A DNA stretch of 64,000 nucleotides, taken from positions 36,247-100,246 of the forward strand of contig JACVGT010000009.1 of the NCBI GenBank assembly GCA_018992685.1, given 5' to 3'. This stretch comes from Theionarchaea archaeon. GTDB lineage: Archaea; Methanobacteriota_B; Thermococci; Methanofastidiosales; SZ-28-30. The translations under genes and the position numbers were made by a program. Positions 52,248-61,927 of this stretch are shown in pieces (positions within the stretch are counted from its first letter, which is position 1; each line of letters begins with the position of its first letter). The notes under the pieces are model-generated. The model was not told where the DNA came from. It made no database searches and saw nothing but the letters and a program-made list of their open reading frames with translations.

Positions 52248-53549
52248 ATGCCAGAAAAAGTAATCATCATGGGTGCTGCAGGAAGAGACTTTCATGATTT
52301 CAATGTCTACTTCAGGAATAACCCCCAGTACGAGGTGGTGGCCTTCACTGCAACTCAGATTCCTGATATAGAGGGAAGGCAATATCCCCCTGAACTTGCT
52401 GGATCTCAATATCCTGAAGGAATACCTATACTGCCGGAAAGTGAACTACCTGCGTTAATTAAAAAGCATGATATAGACACTGTCTTCCTCTCTTACAGTG
52501 ATCTTCCTCATGAATATGTTATGCACAAAGCCTCTGAAGTGCTGGCTGCAGGCGCCAATTTTGAGCTCCTGGGGCCAAAATTCATTCAGCTGAAGTCCAC
52601 TGTCCCTGTTATCTCTATTTGCGCAGTGAGGACAGGGTGTGGCAAGAGCCAGACCACGAGACGGGTGGCAGACATTCTGAGAAAAGCAGGAAAGAAAGTG
52701 GTGGCAGTGAGACACCCCATGCCATACGGCGATTTGAGAGAGCAGATTGTCCAGAGGTATGCTACCTATGAGGACATGGACAAGCACAAGTGCACCATAG
52801 AAGAACGAGAGGAATATGAACCTCACATTGACAGAGGCGTCATTCTGTATGCGGGAGTGGACTATGAGAAGATTTTGAGGGAAGCTGAGAAGGAAGCAGA
52901 TATAATTCTGTGGGACGGGGGAAACAACGATTTTTCCTTTTATAAGTCAGATTTGCACATTGTGGTGGCCGATCCTCACAGATCGGGACATGAGTCGTGC
53001 TACCATCCCGGAGAAGCCAACATCAGAATGGCTGACGTTGTGGTGATCAACAAGGTGGATACGGCGTATCCTGAAGATGTATTTTCCCTCAGGACAAATA
53101 TCAGGCAGCTGGCTCCCAGTGCAGTGATTGTGGAGGCTGCATCTCCCCTGCTTATCGATGCAGACATTGCTGGAAAAGACGTGCTGGTAGTGGAAGATGG
53201 TCCCACCCTGACACACGGAGGAATGCCCTACGGAGCTGGGACTATGGCAGCTGAAAAGCTTGGTGCAACCCTTATTGATCCCTATCCCTATGCAGTAGGT
53301 TCCATCAGGGATACATTCGACAAGTTTGAGCACCTGGGACCTGTACTGCCTGCCATGGGGTACGGAAAGAAGCAGATCAAGGAACTCGAAGAGACCATCA
53401 ATGCAGTTGAATGTGATGCAGTGATCATTGGTACCCCAATTGACCTGAGCAGGATAGTCAAGATCAACAAGCCAGCATACAGAGTGATCTACGAGTTGCA
53501 GGAAATCGGAAAGCCCACACTGGAGGATGTCCTCAAGAGATTCCTCTAG
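52248..53549 (+). CDS. COG2403 GTPase, cyclic 2,3-diphosphoglycerate synthetase-like
   Basis: A 433-residue protein: MGAAGRDFHDFNVYFRNNPQYEVVAFTATQIPDIEGRQYPPEL, P-loop AVRTGCGKSQTTRRVADIL, VRHPMPYGDLREQIVQRYATYEDMDKHKCTIEEREEYEPH and ADVVVINKVDT (NKxD). It is related to the cyclic 2,3-diphosphoglycerate synthetase family but annotated as a GTPase in many genomes, and the product cannot be told from sequence. cDPG is an osmolyte of some thermophilic methanogens. A TATA (cctttttaaaga, about 52217-52228) implies a leaderless start. Confidence 0.8.
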   Translation: MPEKVIIMGAAGRDFHDFNVYFRNNPQYEVVAFTATQIPDIEGRQYPPELAGSQYPEGIPILPESELPALIKKHDIDTVFLSYSDLPHEYVMHKASEVLAAGANFELLGPKFIQLKSTVPVISICAVRTGCGKSQTTRRVADILRKAGKKVVAVRHPMPYGDLREQIVQRYATYEDMDKHKCTIEEREEYEPHIDRGVILYAGVDYEKILREAEKEADIILWDGGNNDFSFYKSDLHIVVADPHRSGHESCYHPGEANIRMADVVVINKVDTAYPEDVFSLRTNIRQLAPSAVIVEAASPLLIDADIAGKDVLVVEDGPTLTHGGMPYGAGTMAAEKLGATLIDPYPYAVGSIRDTFDKFEHLGPVLPAMGYGKKQIKELEETINAVECDAVIIGTPIDLSRIVKINKPAYRVIYELQEIGKPTLEDVLKRFL

Positions 53550-53580
53550 TCTCTCTTTTTTGTTTTTTCTCTTATTCTTC
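53550..53580 (+). terminator. T-rich terminator after COG2403 gene
   Basis: ctctcttttttgttttttct right after the stop codon is typical of archaeal intrinsic termination. Confidence 0.5.
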
Positions 53581-53776
53581 TAATTCTTGTCCGATAAGTT
53601 CAGTGAGTTCACTGAGACCTTCTTGTGATTCTTGATAGGAACTGATTAATCGATAGGTCGAAACTCGGTGGATAATTCAGACATCCTCTAACGGAATCAG
53701 GACGTTCTTCCGGTGGGGGTGGCAAGAGTGCTCTCTGATGATCATGGTTTAAGTAGATGCATCCAGAGTGTCACGT

Positions 53777-54136
53777 GTGACGTTTTCGTACATCCTGGTC
53801 ATGGAACTCCTTCAGGATGCCACAGTGAGAGTGGGGAACCTGGGGAGCATTGACTTCAAGAAAGGGCTGTATTACTACGTGGGTTCTGCACCTTCAGAAA
53901 AACGGCTGGAGAGACACTTGAAAGAAGAGAAGAAGACACACTGGCACATTGACTATTTCTTGAAAGAAGCCAGAATCAGGGAGATATATGTCTCGGAGGA
54001 AAGAACAGAATGTGAGATAGCTCAGCACATGGAGTTGCCTTACATAAAAGGATTCGGCTGCAGCGACTGCAATTGCCCTTCTCACTTGTTCCAGGGGAAT
54101 CTGGTGATGACTCCCGACCTGAAGAAATACTACTGA
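53777..54136 (+). CDS. GIY-YIG domain protein (DUF123 family)
   Basis: A 119-residue protein of the DUF123 type. The GIY-YIG-like core is FKKGLYYYVGSAPSEKRLERHLK; KTHWHIDYFLKEARIREIYV follows. A Cys/His cluster (GFGCSDCNCPSHLF) probably binds metal. GIY-YIG domains cut DNA; the DUF123 type is often fused to endonuclease III, but here it stands alone. The GTG start at 53777 fits the TATA (gtttaagtag, about 53748-53757); a GTG nine bases upstream is also possible. Confidence 0.85.
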   Translation: MTFSYILVMELLQDATVRVGNLGSIDFKKGLYYYVGSAPSEKRLERHLKEEKKTHWHIDYFLKEARIREIYVSEERTECEIAQHMELPYIKGFGCSDCNCPSHLFQGNLVMTPDLKKYY

Positions 54137-54215
54137 CTGTTTTCATCATCGCGAATTCAGGCAGTCAGCCAGGTTGAAATACATCAGGAGAGAAAAGAAT
54201 TTCTCAGTCCCGTGA

Positions 54216-57200
54216 TCACACGAGAACTGTTTCAGGTTCCAGAGTTTCTTTGTATTCTGCAATCTTCTCCAGTTCCACCGATACGATCTTGGAGATACTG
54301 TCCTTCATTGACACGCCGTAGAGAATATCTGCTGCTGCCATCATCACATCTCTCAGGGTGATTACAATGAACTGGGTATCCTCGGATGACTTCTTGATCA
54401 GTTCTGCCACTCTTGTTGCATTTTCATCGTCCAGGTGGGCATCAATTTCATCAAACACATAGAATGGTGCAGGTTTATACTGTTGAACGGCAAACACAAA
54501 CGCAAGGGCAGTCAGGGCCTTTTCCCCCCCAGACATGGCCTCGACCCGTTTCAGCTCCTTTCCCATAGGAGAGGCCTCGATCTCCAGCCCTCCATCAAAG
54601 GGTTCTTCGTCATTTTCCAGTATGAGAGAGCCAGAACCTCCCGGAGATAGTTCCGCGAAGATGCGGGAGAAATTTTCTGCCACATTGTAGAAAGCCTCAA
54701 AGAAGACAGTTTTCTTCTGAGATTCCACCTCTGCAATGAACTCCAGTACGGATTCTCTCTCCTTGTACAATTTGTCAATACGGGTCTTCAATTCAATATA
54801 CCGCAACTGTACTTCTTCAAATTCCTCCACAGCCCGCATGTTAATGGGCTCCAGCTTCTCTTTTTCTGTTTCCATTTGCTTTATTTTGAACCGCAGTTCC
54901 TTCAGGTCTCCATACTCTCCCTCTACAGGGTACTGGGCACTCAAATCTCTCAATTCCTCAATGGTAGCCCCGAGCTGTGTCTTCTGGCTTTCCAGCAGGT
55001 TGAGGGCAGATTCACATTCATACACTTTTTTCTGGAGAGTTTCCTTCTGTTGCCGCAACGCAGCTATCTCATCCCGTATCCGGGTCCTGTCACTACGCAA
55101 CTTTCTGATTTTTTCATCAAATGTCTGTTCATCATTTACTCGTTCTGCCAGTTCCACGTCAAGATCTTCTTTTTCTTTCTTCCTTGACGCAATGTTCTGT
55201 TCTTTTTCCTCAATCTGAGGTATCAGTTCCTGCACGGTCTTTTCTAGTCTTTCAATATCTTCTCCGAGATACTTCAACGTTGATTCTGCCTGTACCTTTT
55301 CTGATTCAGTTTCGCCCAGTTGACCTCGATTCAGTTCCAACTCTTTCTCGATGCGTTCCAGTTCATCCTGTCGCAATGGTCTGGCGATTTCCTCCTTTTC
55401 TTGTTCCAGAGAGGCCACTTCTGCTTCCAGGCTGTTCTTCTTTTCGCTTACAGTGGATAACTCCTCCTTCTTACTGGTAAGTTGGCGAATGACAGCATCA
55501 ACTCTCTCCCTCACACTCTTAATTTCTCTGTCCACAGTATTTTCTTCTTTTGTGAGTCGTTCTAATTCTTTCTGGAGAACAGGTACTTTTTCTTCCAGCT
55601 TGAGCTTCTCATCATACGTTTTCTGCAATTCGGGTTCTACGGTAGATAATTCTTCTGCTAAATCAGTACGCCTCTGCTTCAGTGCCTGTAATTCTTCCTG
55701 TAACTTCTTGAACTGGGTCTGATCCTGCGAAATAAGGAATGCACTGGAGTACTTCCTCTTGAAGTAGTGTCCTCCTGTTATGGCACCGCCCCTCTCAAAA
55801 ATGTCACCTTCCAGGGTGACAAACCGTTTTCCTCGGACATCAACGTCCAGGGTTTCTACCACAAGAGTATCAGAAAACACATCTTCAAACGCAGGTCTAA
55901 ACCGGGGATCGAAGGCTACCAGGTTGACTGCATAGTCGATCACTCCCTTTTCCTTGATGGGGGGGAGACTCCTACCCTGCATTCTGTCCAGGGGAAGGAA
56001 GGTGGCCCTTCCTGCTTTTATCTGTTTCAGGTAAGAGATACAGCGTTTTGCCGTGTCAGTGGTGTCCACCACAATATTGTGGATGCGAGATCCTGCAGCG
56101 ACTTCAAGGGCAACCTGGTATCGTGCATCAGTTTCACCCAGCTGGGAAATGGTTCCATAGACTCCCAGGAACTTGTGTTTCGCCTCAAGGATGGTGTTCA
56201 CTGCTTTATATGGAGAAGCTCTCTGGTCTTCCTTGAATGCCTGGAGTTTGGAGTGCAGCTTGATGGACTCAGACCGTTTGGCGAGGAATTCAGTATCAAT
56301 GTCAGATAGCTCGGATTTCAGTTCTTTTCTTTGTTGGGAACGGTTATTGTATGTAACGGCGGTCTGAGAGACACGCTCCTGGACTGTGGCAAAGGTGTCC
56401 TGAAGGTTCTGCAATTCCAGGGCTATTCCCTCCCTTTCCTGAGCAAGCGAGGCGCAGGTCCCCTCAAGCTCGGTCCTCGTGCTGGTCAGGGTCTGGATGG
56501 TGTTGACCAGAATGTCCTCTTGTGCCTCCAGCGAGAAGAAGGCATCTTTTTTCTCATCCAGTTCTTTCGATATTCTCTCAAGGTTTTCCAGGCCTGTCTC
56601 TGATAGTACTGACACGTGCTTCTGGTATTCTTCCTTGAGTTCTGATATTTTCTGGGCCAATTCCTTCTTCTTCTGTTTCAGGAGAGTTATCTTCTCTGAT
56701 TCTTTCTGAATCTGTGCAGCGTTTTCCCGTTGTGTCTTGAGATACGTGTCCTTCCTTGCCAGGAGCTGGGTTCTTTGTTCGTGAAGAAATCTCAGTCCTT
56801 CTTCAATAGTCCTCAGTTCCCCCCTGAGTCTTTCGATTTCTCTGGTAATGGAAACATGTTTTTCTTCTCCCAGTTTCTCAATCTCAGAATTAATCAGGTC
56901 AAAGTTCTCTTCCTTCTGGGAGATGGCCAGGACAACATTAGAAATCTTCTGCCTGCTTTCTGTTGCATCTTTCTTATTTCTTGTGATGGCCTCTTCTGTC
57001 TTCTTGAGGTTGTGTTGAGCTTCATGCAATTCTCCCTTGTACAGCCATCCTTTGCTCTTATACACTTCTTCTTTCAGGAACTGGTAACGAAGGGCGTCAC
57101 TTTTTTCTGCTTCTAACCTGGTCATCTGTTTTTCAACTTCATTCATGACCAGCTCGACGCGGGCGATATTTTCCTCAGCTTTCTCCAATTCTCTATCTCC

Positions 57201-57734
57201 CCTCTCTCTCCGTTCATTGTATTCAGCAATGCCAGAGATTTCTTCAATGACTCCCCTTCTTTCCCAGGAACTCATTTTGATAAACCGAGTAATGTCACCC
57301 TGCATGATAATATTGTGTCCTTCAGGGAAGATGCCGACCTGAGAGAGGACATCCAGAACGTAGGTACGGGTTTCTCTTTTCCTGTTTATTCTGTATACGC
57401 TTTTTCCCGTGGTGTCAACACTCCGGGAGATGATTACTTCTTTCCTTTCAAAGGGCAGTTCATCATGTGAATTGTCCAGGTACAAAGATACTTCTGCATA
57501 TCTGGCAGGGTTCATCGTCTTGGATCCGGCAAAGATGAGATCTGACAAAACAACTGCTCTCATGGATTTTGTGGATAATCGACCCAGGACGAAGGAGACA
57601 GCATCAATAATATTGGATTTTCCGCTGCCATTGGGACCTACTATGCAGGTGAAGTCTTTGGAAAGGGCGACAGACACTGTTCTGTTCCCATATGATTTGA
57701 AACCCTTGGTGGTGATCTTCTTGATGTAGACCAT
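54216..57734 (-). CDS. smc: Chromosome segregation ATPase SMC
   Basis: A 1172-residue SMC protein. The N-terminal ATPase has Walker A GPNGSGKSNIIDAVSFVLG, followed by coiled coil, a hinge near residues 500-650, a second coiled coil and the C-terminal ATPase with MSGGEKALTALAFVFAVQ signature and YVFDEIDAHLD. It organises and segregates the chromosome. GGGAG precedes the ATG at 57734 and a TATA-like ctttttatgg lies at about 57769. No scpA/scpB genes are adjacent. Confidence 0.95.
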   Translation of the reverse strand: MVYIKKITTKGFKSYGNRTVSVALSKDFTCIVGPNGSGKSNIIDAVSFVLGRLSTKSMRAVVLSDLIFAGSKTMNPARYAEVSLYLDNSHDELPFERKEVIISRSVDTTGKSVYRINRKRETRTYVLDVLSQVGIFPEGHNIIMQGDITRFIKMSSWERRGVIEEISGIAEYNERRERGDRELEKAEENIARVELVMNEVEKQMTRLEAEKSDALRYQFLKEEVYKSKGWLYKGELHEAQHNLKKTEEAITRNKKDATESRQKISNVVLAISQKEENFDLINSEIEKLGEEKHVSITREIERLRGELRTIEEGLRFLHEQRTQLLARKDTYLKTQRENAAQIQKESEKITLLKQKKKELAQKISELKEEYQKHVSVLSETGLENLERISKELDEKKDAFFSLEAQEDILVNTIQTLTSTRTELEGTCASLAQEREGIALELQNLQDTFATVQERVSQTAVTYNNRSQQRKELKSELSDIDTEFLAKRSESIKLHSKLQAFKEDQRASPYKAVNTILEAKHKFLGVYGTISQLGETDARYQVALEVAAGSRIHNIVVDTTDTAKRCISYLKQIKAGRATFLPLDRMQGRSLPPIKEKGVIDYAVNLVAFDPRFRPAFEDVFSDTLVVETLDVDVRGKRFVTLEGDIFERGGAITGGHYFKRKYSSAFLISQDQTQFKKLQEELQALKQRRTDLAEELSTVEPELQKTYDEKLKLEEKVPVLQKELERLTKEENTVDREIKSVRERVDAVIRQLTSKKEELSTVSEKKNSLEAEVASLEQEKEEIARPLRQDELERIEKELELNRGQLGETESEKVQAESTLKYLGEDIERLEKTVQELIPQIEEKEQNIASRKKEKEDLDVELAERVNDEQTFDEKIRKLRSDRTRIRDEIAALRQQKETLQKKVYECESALNLLESQKTQLGATIEELRDLSAQYPVEGEYGDLKELRFKIKQMETEKEKLEPINMRAVEEFEEVQLRYIELKTRIDKLYKERESVLEFIAEVESQKKTVFFEAFYNVAENFSRIFAELSPGGSGSLILENDEEPFDGGLEIEASPMGKELKRVEAMSGGEKALTALAFVFAVQQYKPAPFYVFDEIDAHLDDENATRVAELIKKSSEDTQFIVITLRDVMMAAADILYGVSMKDSISKIVSVELEKIAEYKETLEPETVLV

Positions 57735-57870
57735 ATTCTTCTCCCTTTGATGTAAATTCATCCTTTCCATAAAAAGGTTTCGATTGCTGAAGCTGGCAAT
57801 TGCTGGCAGAAGCTGAAATATTGCTGCGGGAGGGCTCGCTCCCAGCAAACTCTCAGAGGCATGCCCACGA

Positions 57871-58233
57871 TCACCCTAACCTGGCCCCATTGGGAACGTG
57901 AGTCTCTGGGACAGCCAAAACGGGCCTGATCTTATCTTGATATCCAATATCAAGAAGCATGCCTTGAGACACTTCACCCATCATCTGCCTTGGTTTCAGA
58001 TTGATGATGAATAGCGCCTGTTTTCCTTCCACCTCACGGGGGTTCTCACGCTCCTGTTTGATTCCTGCCAGAATTGTTCGCGTGTGATCGCCAAAATCCA
58101 CTGTAAAGCGGACCAGTTGTTTTGACTTTGCGATATCCTCCACACGTTCAATAGTTCCAACACGAATATCAACCTTGTCAAAGATGTCAAGAGAGATTTC
58201 GGGCTTAACGGGAGCAGGTAAAATAGACTTCAT
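57871..58233 (-). CDS. tRNA-binding OB-fold protein (MetRS-beta/CsaA-like)
   Basis: A 120-residue protein with the tRNA-binding domain of MetRS-beta, EMAP and CsaA: FDKVDIRVGTIERVEDIAKSKQLVRFTVDFGDHTRTILAGIKQ, KQALFIINLKPRQMMGEVSQGMLLDI. It may be a detached MetRS C-terminal domain or a CsaA-like chaperone. The start at 58233 is favoured because the longer frame to 58296 lacks a promoter; a TATA-like element lies near 58258. Confidence 0.86.
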   Translation of the reverse strand: MKSILPAPVKPEISLDIFDKVDIRVGTIERVEDIAKSKQLVRFTVDFGDHTRTILAGIKQERENPREVEGKQALFIINLKPRQMMGEVSQGMLLDIGYQDKIRPVLAVPETHVPNGARLG

Positions 58234-58442
58234 GGGGGGTAGTACGGTGGCGAACTTATGAACCTTTCCAGGAATCTGCGTTGGTGCATGGGGCACCTTT
58301 CAACGAGTCTCATGCACATCCACTGCCTCTGTCTTGTGACGGTTACAATCATTCCAGAAGAGGAAGAATTCCACACGTTACCATGTCCTCTTTTCGCACG
58401 ATGGTGAGTCAAGGTGGACAGTAATCAGTTTCAGTTATTACT

Positions 58443-58475
58443 CAAAAGCCTCAAAAAAAAAATCAAAAAAGAGCA
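58443..58475 (-). terminator. T-rich terminator after SCP2-like gene
   Basis: On this strand gctcttttttgattttttttttgaggc follows the SCP2-like stop, a strong poly-T run. Confidence 0.55.
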
Positions 58476-58477
58476 GA

Positions 58478-58840
58478 TTACATTCCCATCATGACATTCA
58501 TGATGAGCTGGTTCATGGGAACCATTTCGTGGCCATTACCGACGACCACCATTTCCCACTTCTTGATGGCTTCCAATGGATCTGCTCTTCCAGTGAATAT
58601 TTGCATCAGCAAGTCAGACGGTGCCCTGAATATGATATCTGGAGAGGGATACTCACCTTCTTTCACCTTTGCCCCTTTTCCGGTAATGATGACGTAGTAG
58701 AATTTGCCGTCAGTCTCCACCTGCAGCACCTTCCCATCATAGGCACCAGCCCAATCAGCCATAATCTTGAGAGCATCCTCTTTCTTGTTCCCCTGTTGAA
58801 TCACCATCTGCAAGAACTTGTGCACGTCTTCAGCTGTCAT
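58478..58840 (-). CDS. SCP2 sterol-binding-like protein
   Basis: A 120-residue protein of the SCP2-fold: GAYDGKVLQVETDGKFYYVIITGKGAKVKEGEYPSPDIIFRAPSDLLMQIFTGRADPLEAIKKWEMVVVGN. SCP2 domains bind lipids or other hydrophobic ligands. GGAGGTGA precedes the ATG at 58840, four bases inside the upstream gene. It closes the nitroreductase operon. Confidence 0.83.
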   Translation of the reverse strand: MTAEDVHKFLQMVIQQGNKKEDALKIMADWAGAYDGKVLQVETDGKFYYVIITGKGAKVKEGEYPSPDIIFRAPSDLLMQIFTGRADPLEAIKKWEMVVVGNGHEMVPMNQLIMNVMMGM

Positions 58841-59115
58841 CCTTTCTTCACCTCCTCTACCCATGCCTTGACTGCATTCAGTGCAGCATTATTCACGCTG
58901 GAAGCATGAGCATTGCCGAACTTCTTTTTTACTGCAGACAAGAAGTCCTGATACAGTTCGTGGTCCATCACCAGGTACACTCTGCCTTTTCTGTTTTCCA
59001 CCAGAGATTGAGCAAGGAATTCAGAATACTCAAAGAACTCATGTTCAATATCATCAAGTTTCAATCGGGGATACCCCAGCCACTCAGAACCAGGTGCCTT
59101 CCTGAATTTTGCCAT
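58837..59115 (-). CDS. Uncharacterised protein in nitroreductase operon (92 residues)
   Basis: A 92-residue soluble protein. A helical N-terminus (KFRKAPGSEWLGYPRLKLDDIEHEFFEYSEFLAQ) is followed by VYLVMDHELYQDFLSAVKKKFGNAHASSVNNAALNAVKAW. GGAGGGAG precedes the ATG, and it overlaps the SCP2 gene. No family recognised; probably works with the operon's DNA-binding protein and enzymes. Confidence 0.65.
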   Translation of the reverse strand: MAKFRKAPGSEWLGYPRLKLDDIEHEFFEYSEFLAQSLVENRKGRVYLVMDHELYQDFLSAVKKKFGNAHASSVNNAALNAVKAWVEEVKKG

Positions 59116-59116
59116 A

Positions 59117-59353
59117 TTACTCCCTCCTTACTACTTCATCTTCTTTCAGCTTCAAGAATCCAGAGAGAAAGGGCCACTGAACTACGTATCGCATTCCCCT
59201 AGCACTTCTCCAGGTACCTGCATAAATAGCTCCGCCTGGATTGTTCACATACTGATCCAGTATATACCTGACAGCAGTTTCCAGAGGCAGATTAGCTCCT
59301 TCTGCAATTTCATCCAGTTTCTTTTCAACTTCAGGAGATACATTTACTTCCAT
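59117..59353 (-). CDS. Ribbon-helix-helix-like small protein (78 residues)
   Basis: A 78-residue protein with an RHH-like start (MEVNVSPEVEKKLDEIAEGANLPLETAVRYILDQYV) and a C-terminal region GRWRSARGMRYVVQWPFLSGFLKL. Such proteins often regulate their operon. It lies two bases after the nitroreductase stop and one base before the next gene. Some members of this type work as antitoxins; no toxin is evident. Confidence 0.66.
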   Translation of the reverse strand: MEVNVSPEVEKKLDEIAEGANLPLETAVRYILDQYVNNPGGAIYAGTWRSARGMRYVVQWPFLSGFLKLKEDEVVRRE

Positions 59354-59355
59354 AG

Positions 59356-60048
59356 TTATTCCTCCTCTCTAAATGCCAACCGTGTGTAGGGATTTCCCCA
59401 TCGTTCACTGTAAAATACTGATTCCAGCGGGAATCGGGAGGGGCCCATCATCCGTGGCTTCTTGGGGACACCAACGGATAAGGTAGCTACCGGTATCCAC
59501 GTCCTGGGGACACCAATCCTCTCACAAATCAGTTCATTTCGCCTGGGCTCCATGATGGGAAAGGCCTGGAATCCGGCTCCATATCCAAGAGCATGGGCCG
59601 CATACCACATATTCAGTATGCCCATGGCTACCACGATGGATCCGAAGTACTCCAGCTCGTAAATCAAGGGAGAGTCATGGAACGTCTCACTCCCACATCC
59701 AATGATGACCGCATCTGCATCTTTGGGGTACAAGAACAGATCACCGGAGCGCATGTCCTCAAAGGTTCCCGGCCTGTTCCTGTCAGGCAAGTACCAGAGT
59801 CTGCCCTGCGTCAGTTCGTAGGCAGCAGATCCGAATACCTCGCTTGCTGCATTCTTAGAAATATCACTAATGAACTCCTTCAACTCCTGATCTTCTCTAA
59901 CGATCACATATCTCCACATCTGCATGTTTTCCGGGCTAGGGGCATACCGCGCTGCATCTAGAATCTTCTCTAAGTCCTCATCAGGGATTCTTTCCCCTGT
60001 AAAATCTCTGATACTTCTTCTTGTCCTGATTGCTTCAAATATGTCCAT
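59356..60048 (-). CDS. Nitroreductase-family flavoprotein
   Basis: A 230-residue FMN enzyme: MDIFEAIRTRRSIRDFTGERIPDEDLEKILDAARYAPSPENMQMWRY, and AHALGYGAGFQAFPI near the C-terminus. GGAGGT lies eight bases before the ATG at 60048, and a TATA (ctttttaaatt, about 60081-60091) precedes it; the longer frame lacks these. It heads an operon with an RHH protein, an unknown protein and SCP2, which suggests a lipid- or hydrophobe-linked redox step. Confidence 0.88.
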   Translation of the reverse strand: MDIFEAIRTRRSIRDFTGERIPDEDLEKILDAARYAPSPENMQMWRYVIVREDQELKEFISDISKNAASEVFGSAAYELTQGRLWYLPDRNRPGTFEDMRSGDLFLYPKDADAVIIGCGSETFHDSPLIYELEYFGSIVVAMGILNMWYAAHALGYGAGFQAFPIMEPRRNELICERIGVPRTWIPVATLSVGVPKKPRMMGPSRFPLESVFYSERWGNPYTRLAFREEE

Positions 60049-60282
60049 CTTCGAAACCTCCTGAAACCTCAAGGGTTGCAAATTTAAAAAGCTTTTGGTG
60101 ATATGTTGACACGCCAGCAAATCCACAATTTGACACCGTATTTCGATGTAAGGTATCTTGCGGTTACATGATACGATCCTCCTGGAATGTGAGTTACGTT
60201 CTGAGCATGGAGTGAACCTGTACCATTGAGGGTTGTTACCCCTGCAGCTGTCCGCTTTCTGAATTATCCACCGTAAATCGAA

Positions 60283-60470
60283 TATGACACCTCAAAGATG
60301 AGATTGATCCTCTATACAGTCCATGCTGTGTCAACAGAGGAGGTGACGTACAAGAGTACGTGAAGATGGCTGAGAAGGTTTACATGGGTGGACACTACAT
60401 TGCTGCACACTGATGGGCACTGAAAGCACTGGAACTTCTACAGGAGATAGATGAGTGTTGTACCCAGTAA
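60283..60470 (+). pseudogene. Degraded copy of propeller protein C-terminus
   Basis: Plus-strand DNA matching the last about 60 residues of the propeller protein at 6800-8074: DPLYSPCCVNRGGDVQEY, then KMAEKVYMGGHYIAAH, a stop at 60411-60413, then WALKALELLQEIDECCTQ and a stop. A one-base deletion near 60289 also breaks the frame further upstream. It is a relic of a second propeller gene. The rest of 60127-60562 shows no gene. Confidence 0.75.
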
Positions 60471-60562
60471 AGGGCTTTTTCTTTCTATTCTGTGTGATGA
60501 AGAATAAGAGGAGTCCTGTTCTGGATGCTGTCATTATTTAAAGTTGGAAGCAAAGTAGTAGT

Positions 60563-61927
60563 ATGGAAGAATATGATGTTGTGGTCATTGGATCCGGGTC
60601 GGGTGCTACCATTGCCAGTAGGGCACTGTCTGAAGGAATGACCGTAGCTCTGGTGGACAGAGGGCCGTTGGGAGGAACGTGCTTGAATGTGGGGTGCATA
60701 CCATCTAAAATGCTCATATATCCTGCAGACGTCGTTGCTGAAATCCAGGAAGCAAAGAGGCTGGGAATTACAGCAGAAGTAACCCATATTGACTTTACCT
60801 CAATCATGGGTAGAATGAGAGACATAGTACGTGAGGATCAGAACCATATGAGAAAAGGGATTGAGGCTGTGAAAACCCTGGGATTCTATGAGAACGAAGC
60901 CCATTTTACAGATGAGTACACACTGAATGTTGGCGGGAAATCCATAAAGGGAAAGAAGATGTTCCTTGTCTCCGGGGCGCGCCCATTGATACCCCCTGTT
61001 GCAGGATTGGACAGGGTGAACTACCTGACCAATGAGAGTGTTCTCGAGCTGACATCGCTCCCAGACAGTATGATAATCATTGGGGGAGGGTACATTGCAG
61101 CTGAGTACGGCCACTTTTTTGCCCCCATGGGGACACGGGTGACCATACTCCAGAGAGGTGATCGTCTCCTTGCCAATGAGGAGCCTGAGATCAGCGATTT
61201 ACTGAAGCAGGAGATGTCCAGGCGAATGCATATTGAAGTGAATACTGAAGCTGTTGACGTACGAAAAGACAAAAACTATACCGTTACCGGTAGAAATGTC
61301 GGGACGGGAGAAGAAACTGAATTCTCTGCTGAGCAGCTGCTGGTGGCAGCAGGGAGAAAATCCAATGCTGATCTCCTGACTGTTGAGAACACAGGAGTGA
61401 AGACAGACCAGAGAGGGTACATCACTGTCAATGAGTATCTGGAAACATCGAAGGAGAATATCTGGGCATTTGGTGATGCTATTGGCAGGGAAATGTTCAG
61501 GCACGTGGCCAATAGAGAGGCAGACATTGCATGGCACAACAGCATGCATGAGGAAAAAATCAAAATGGATTACTCTTCTGTCCCTCACGCTGTTTTCTCT
61601 CATCCACAGATTGCGTCAGTGGGGCTCACTGAAGAACAGGCAAGGAAGACCCATGACATCCTGGTGGGAAAGGCCAGGTATGCTGATGTGGCCAAAGGGA
61701 TGGCTATGATGGAAGATAGAGGATTCGCCAAGGCTATCGTGGAACGGGACACCTGGAAGATACTGGGATTCCATATTGTTGGTCCTTCTGCACCTATTCT
61801 GATTCAGGAAGTCATTGATGCTATGGCAGCAGGTGGCTCCATGGGATTTATCGGTCAGGGTATGCACATTCACCCTGCCCTGCCTGAATTAGTGGTCACT
61901 GCCCTCAGCTCGTTGAGGAAGCCTTGA
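60563..61927 (+). CDS. Dihydrolipoamide dehydrogenase-like disulfide oxidoreductase
   Basis: A 454-residue class I pyridine nucleotide-disulfide oxidoreductase: VVVIGSGSGATIA (FAD), GGTCLNVGCIPSKML with the active Cys pair about residues 40-45, IIGGGYIAAEYG (NAD(P)), WAFGDA and C-terminal HIHPALPE with the catalytic His-Glu. It could reduce lipoamide, CoA, mycothiol or mercury compounds; no partner acyltransferase is nearby. A TATA (attatttaaa, about 60532-60541) implies a leaderless start. Confidence 0.88.
   Translation: MEEYDVVVIGSGSGATIASRALSEGMTVALVDRGPLGGTCLNVGCIPSKMLIYPADVVAEIQEAKRLGITAEVTHIDFTSIMGRMRDIVREDQNHMRKGIEAVKTLGFYENEAHFTDEYTLNVGGKSIKGKKMFLVSGARPLIPPVAGLDRVNYLTNESVLELTSLPDSMIIIGGGYIAAEYGHFFAPMGTRVTILQRGDRLLANEEPEISDLLKQEMSRRMHIEVNTEAVDVRKDKNYTVTGRNVGTGEETEFSAEQLLVAAGRKSNADLLTVENTGVKTDQRGYITVNEYLETSKENIWAFGDAIGREMFRHVANREADIAWHNSMHEEKIKMDYSSVPHAVFSHPQIASVGLTEEQARKTHDILVGKARYADVAKGMAMMEDRGFAKAIVERDTWKILGFHIVGPSAPILIQEVIDAMAAGGSMGFIGQGMHIHPALPELVVTALSSLRKP

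Noticed and set aside
55767..56309. 180-residue plus-strand frame over SMC
   Set aside because: Antisense shadow of the SMC hinge region.
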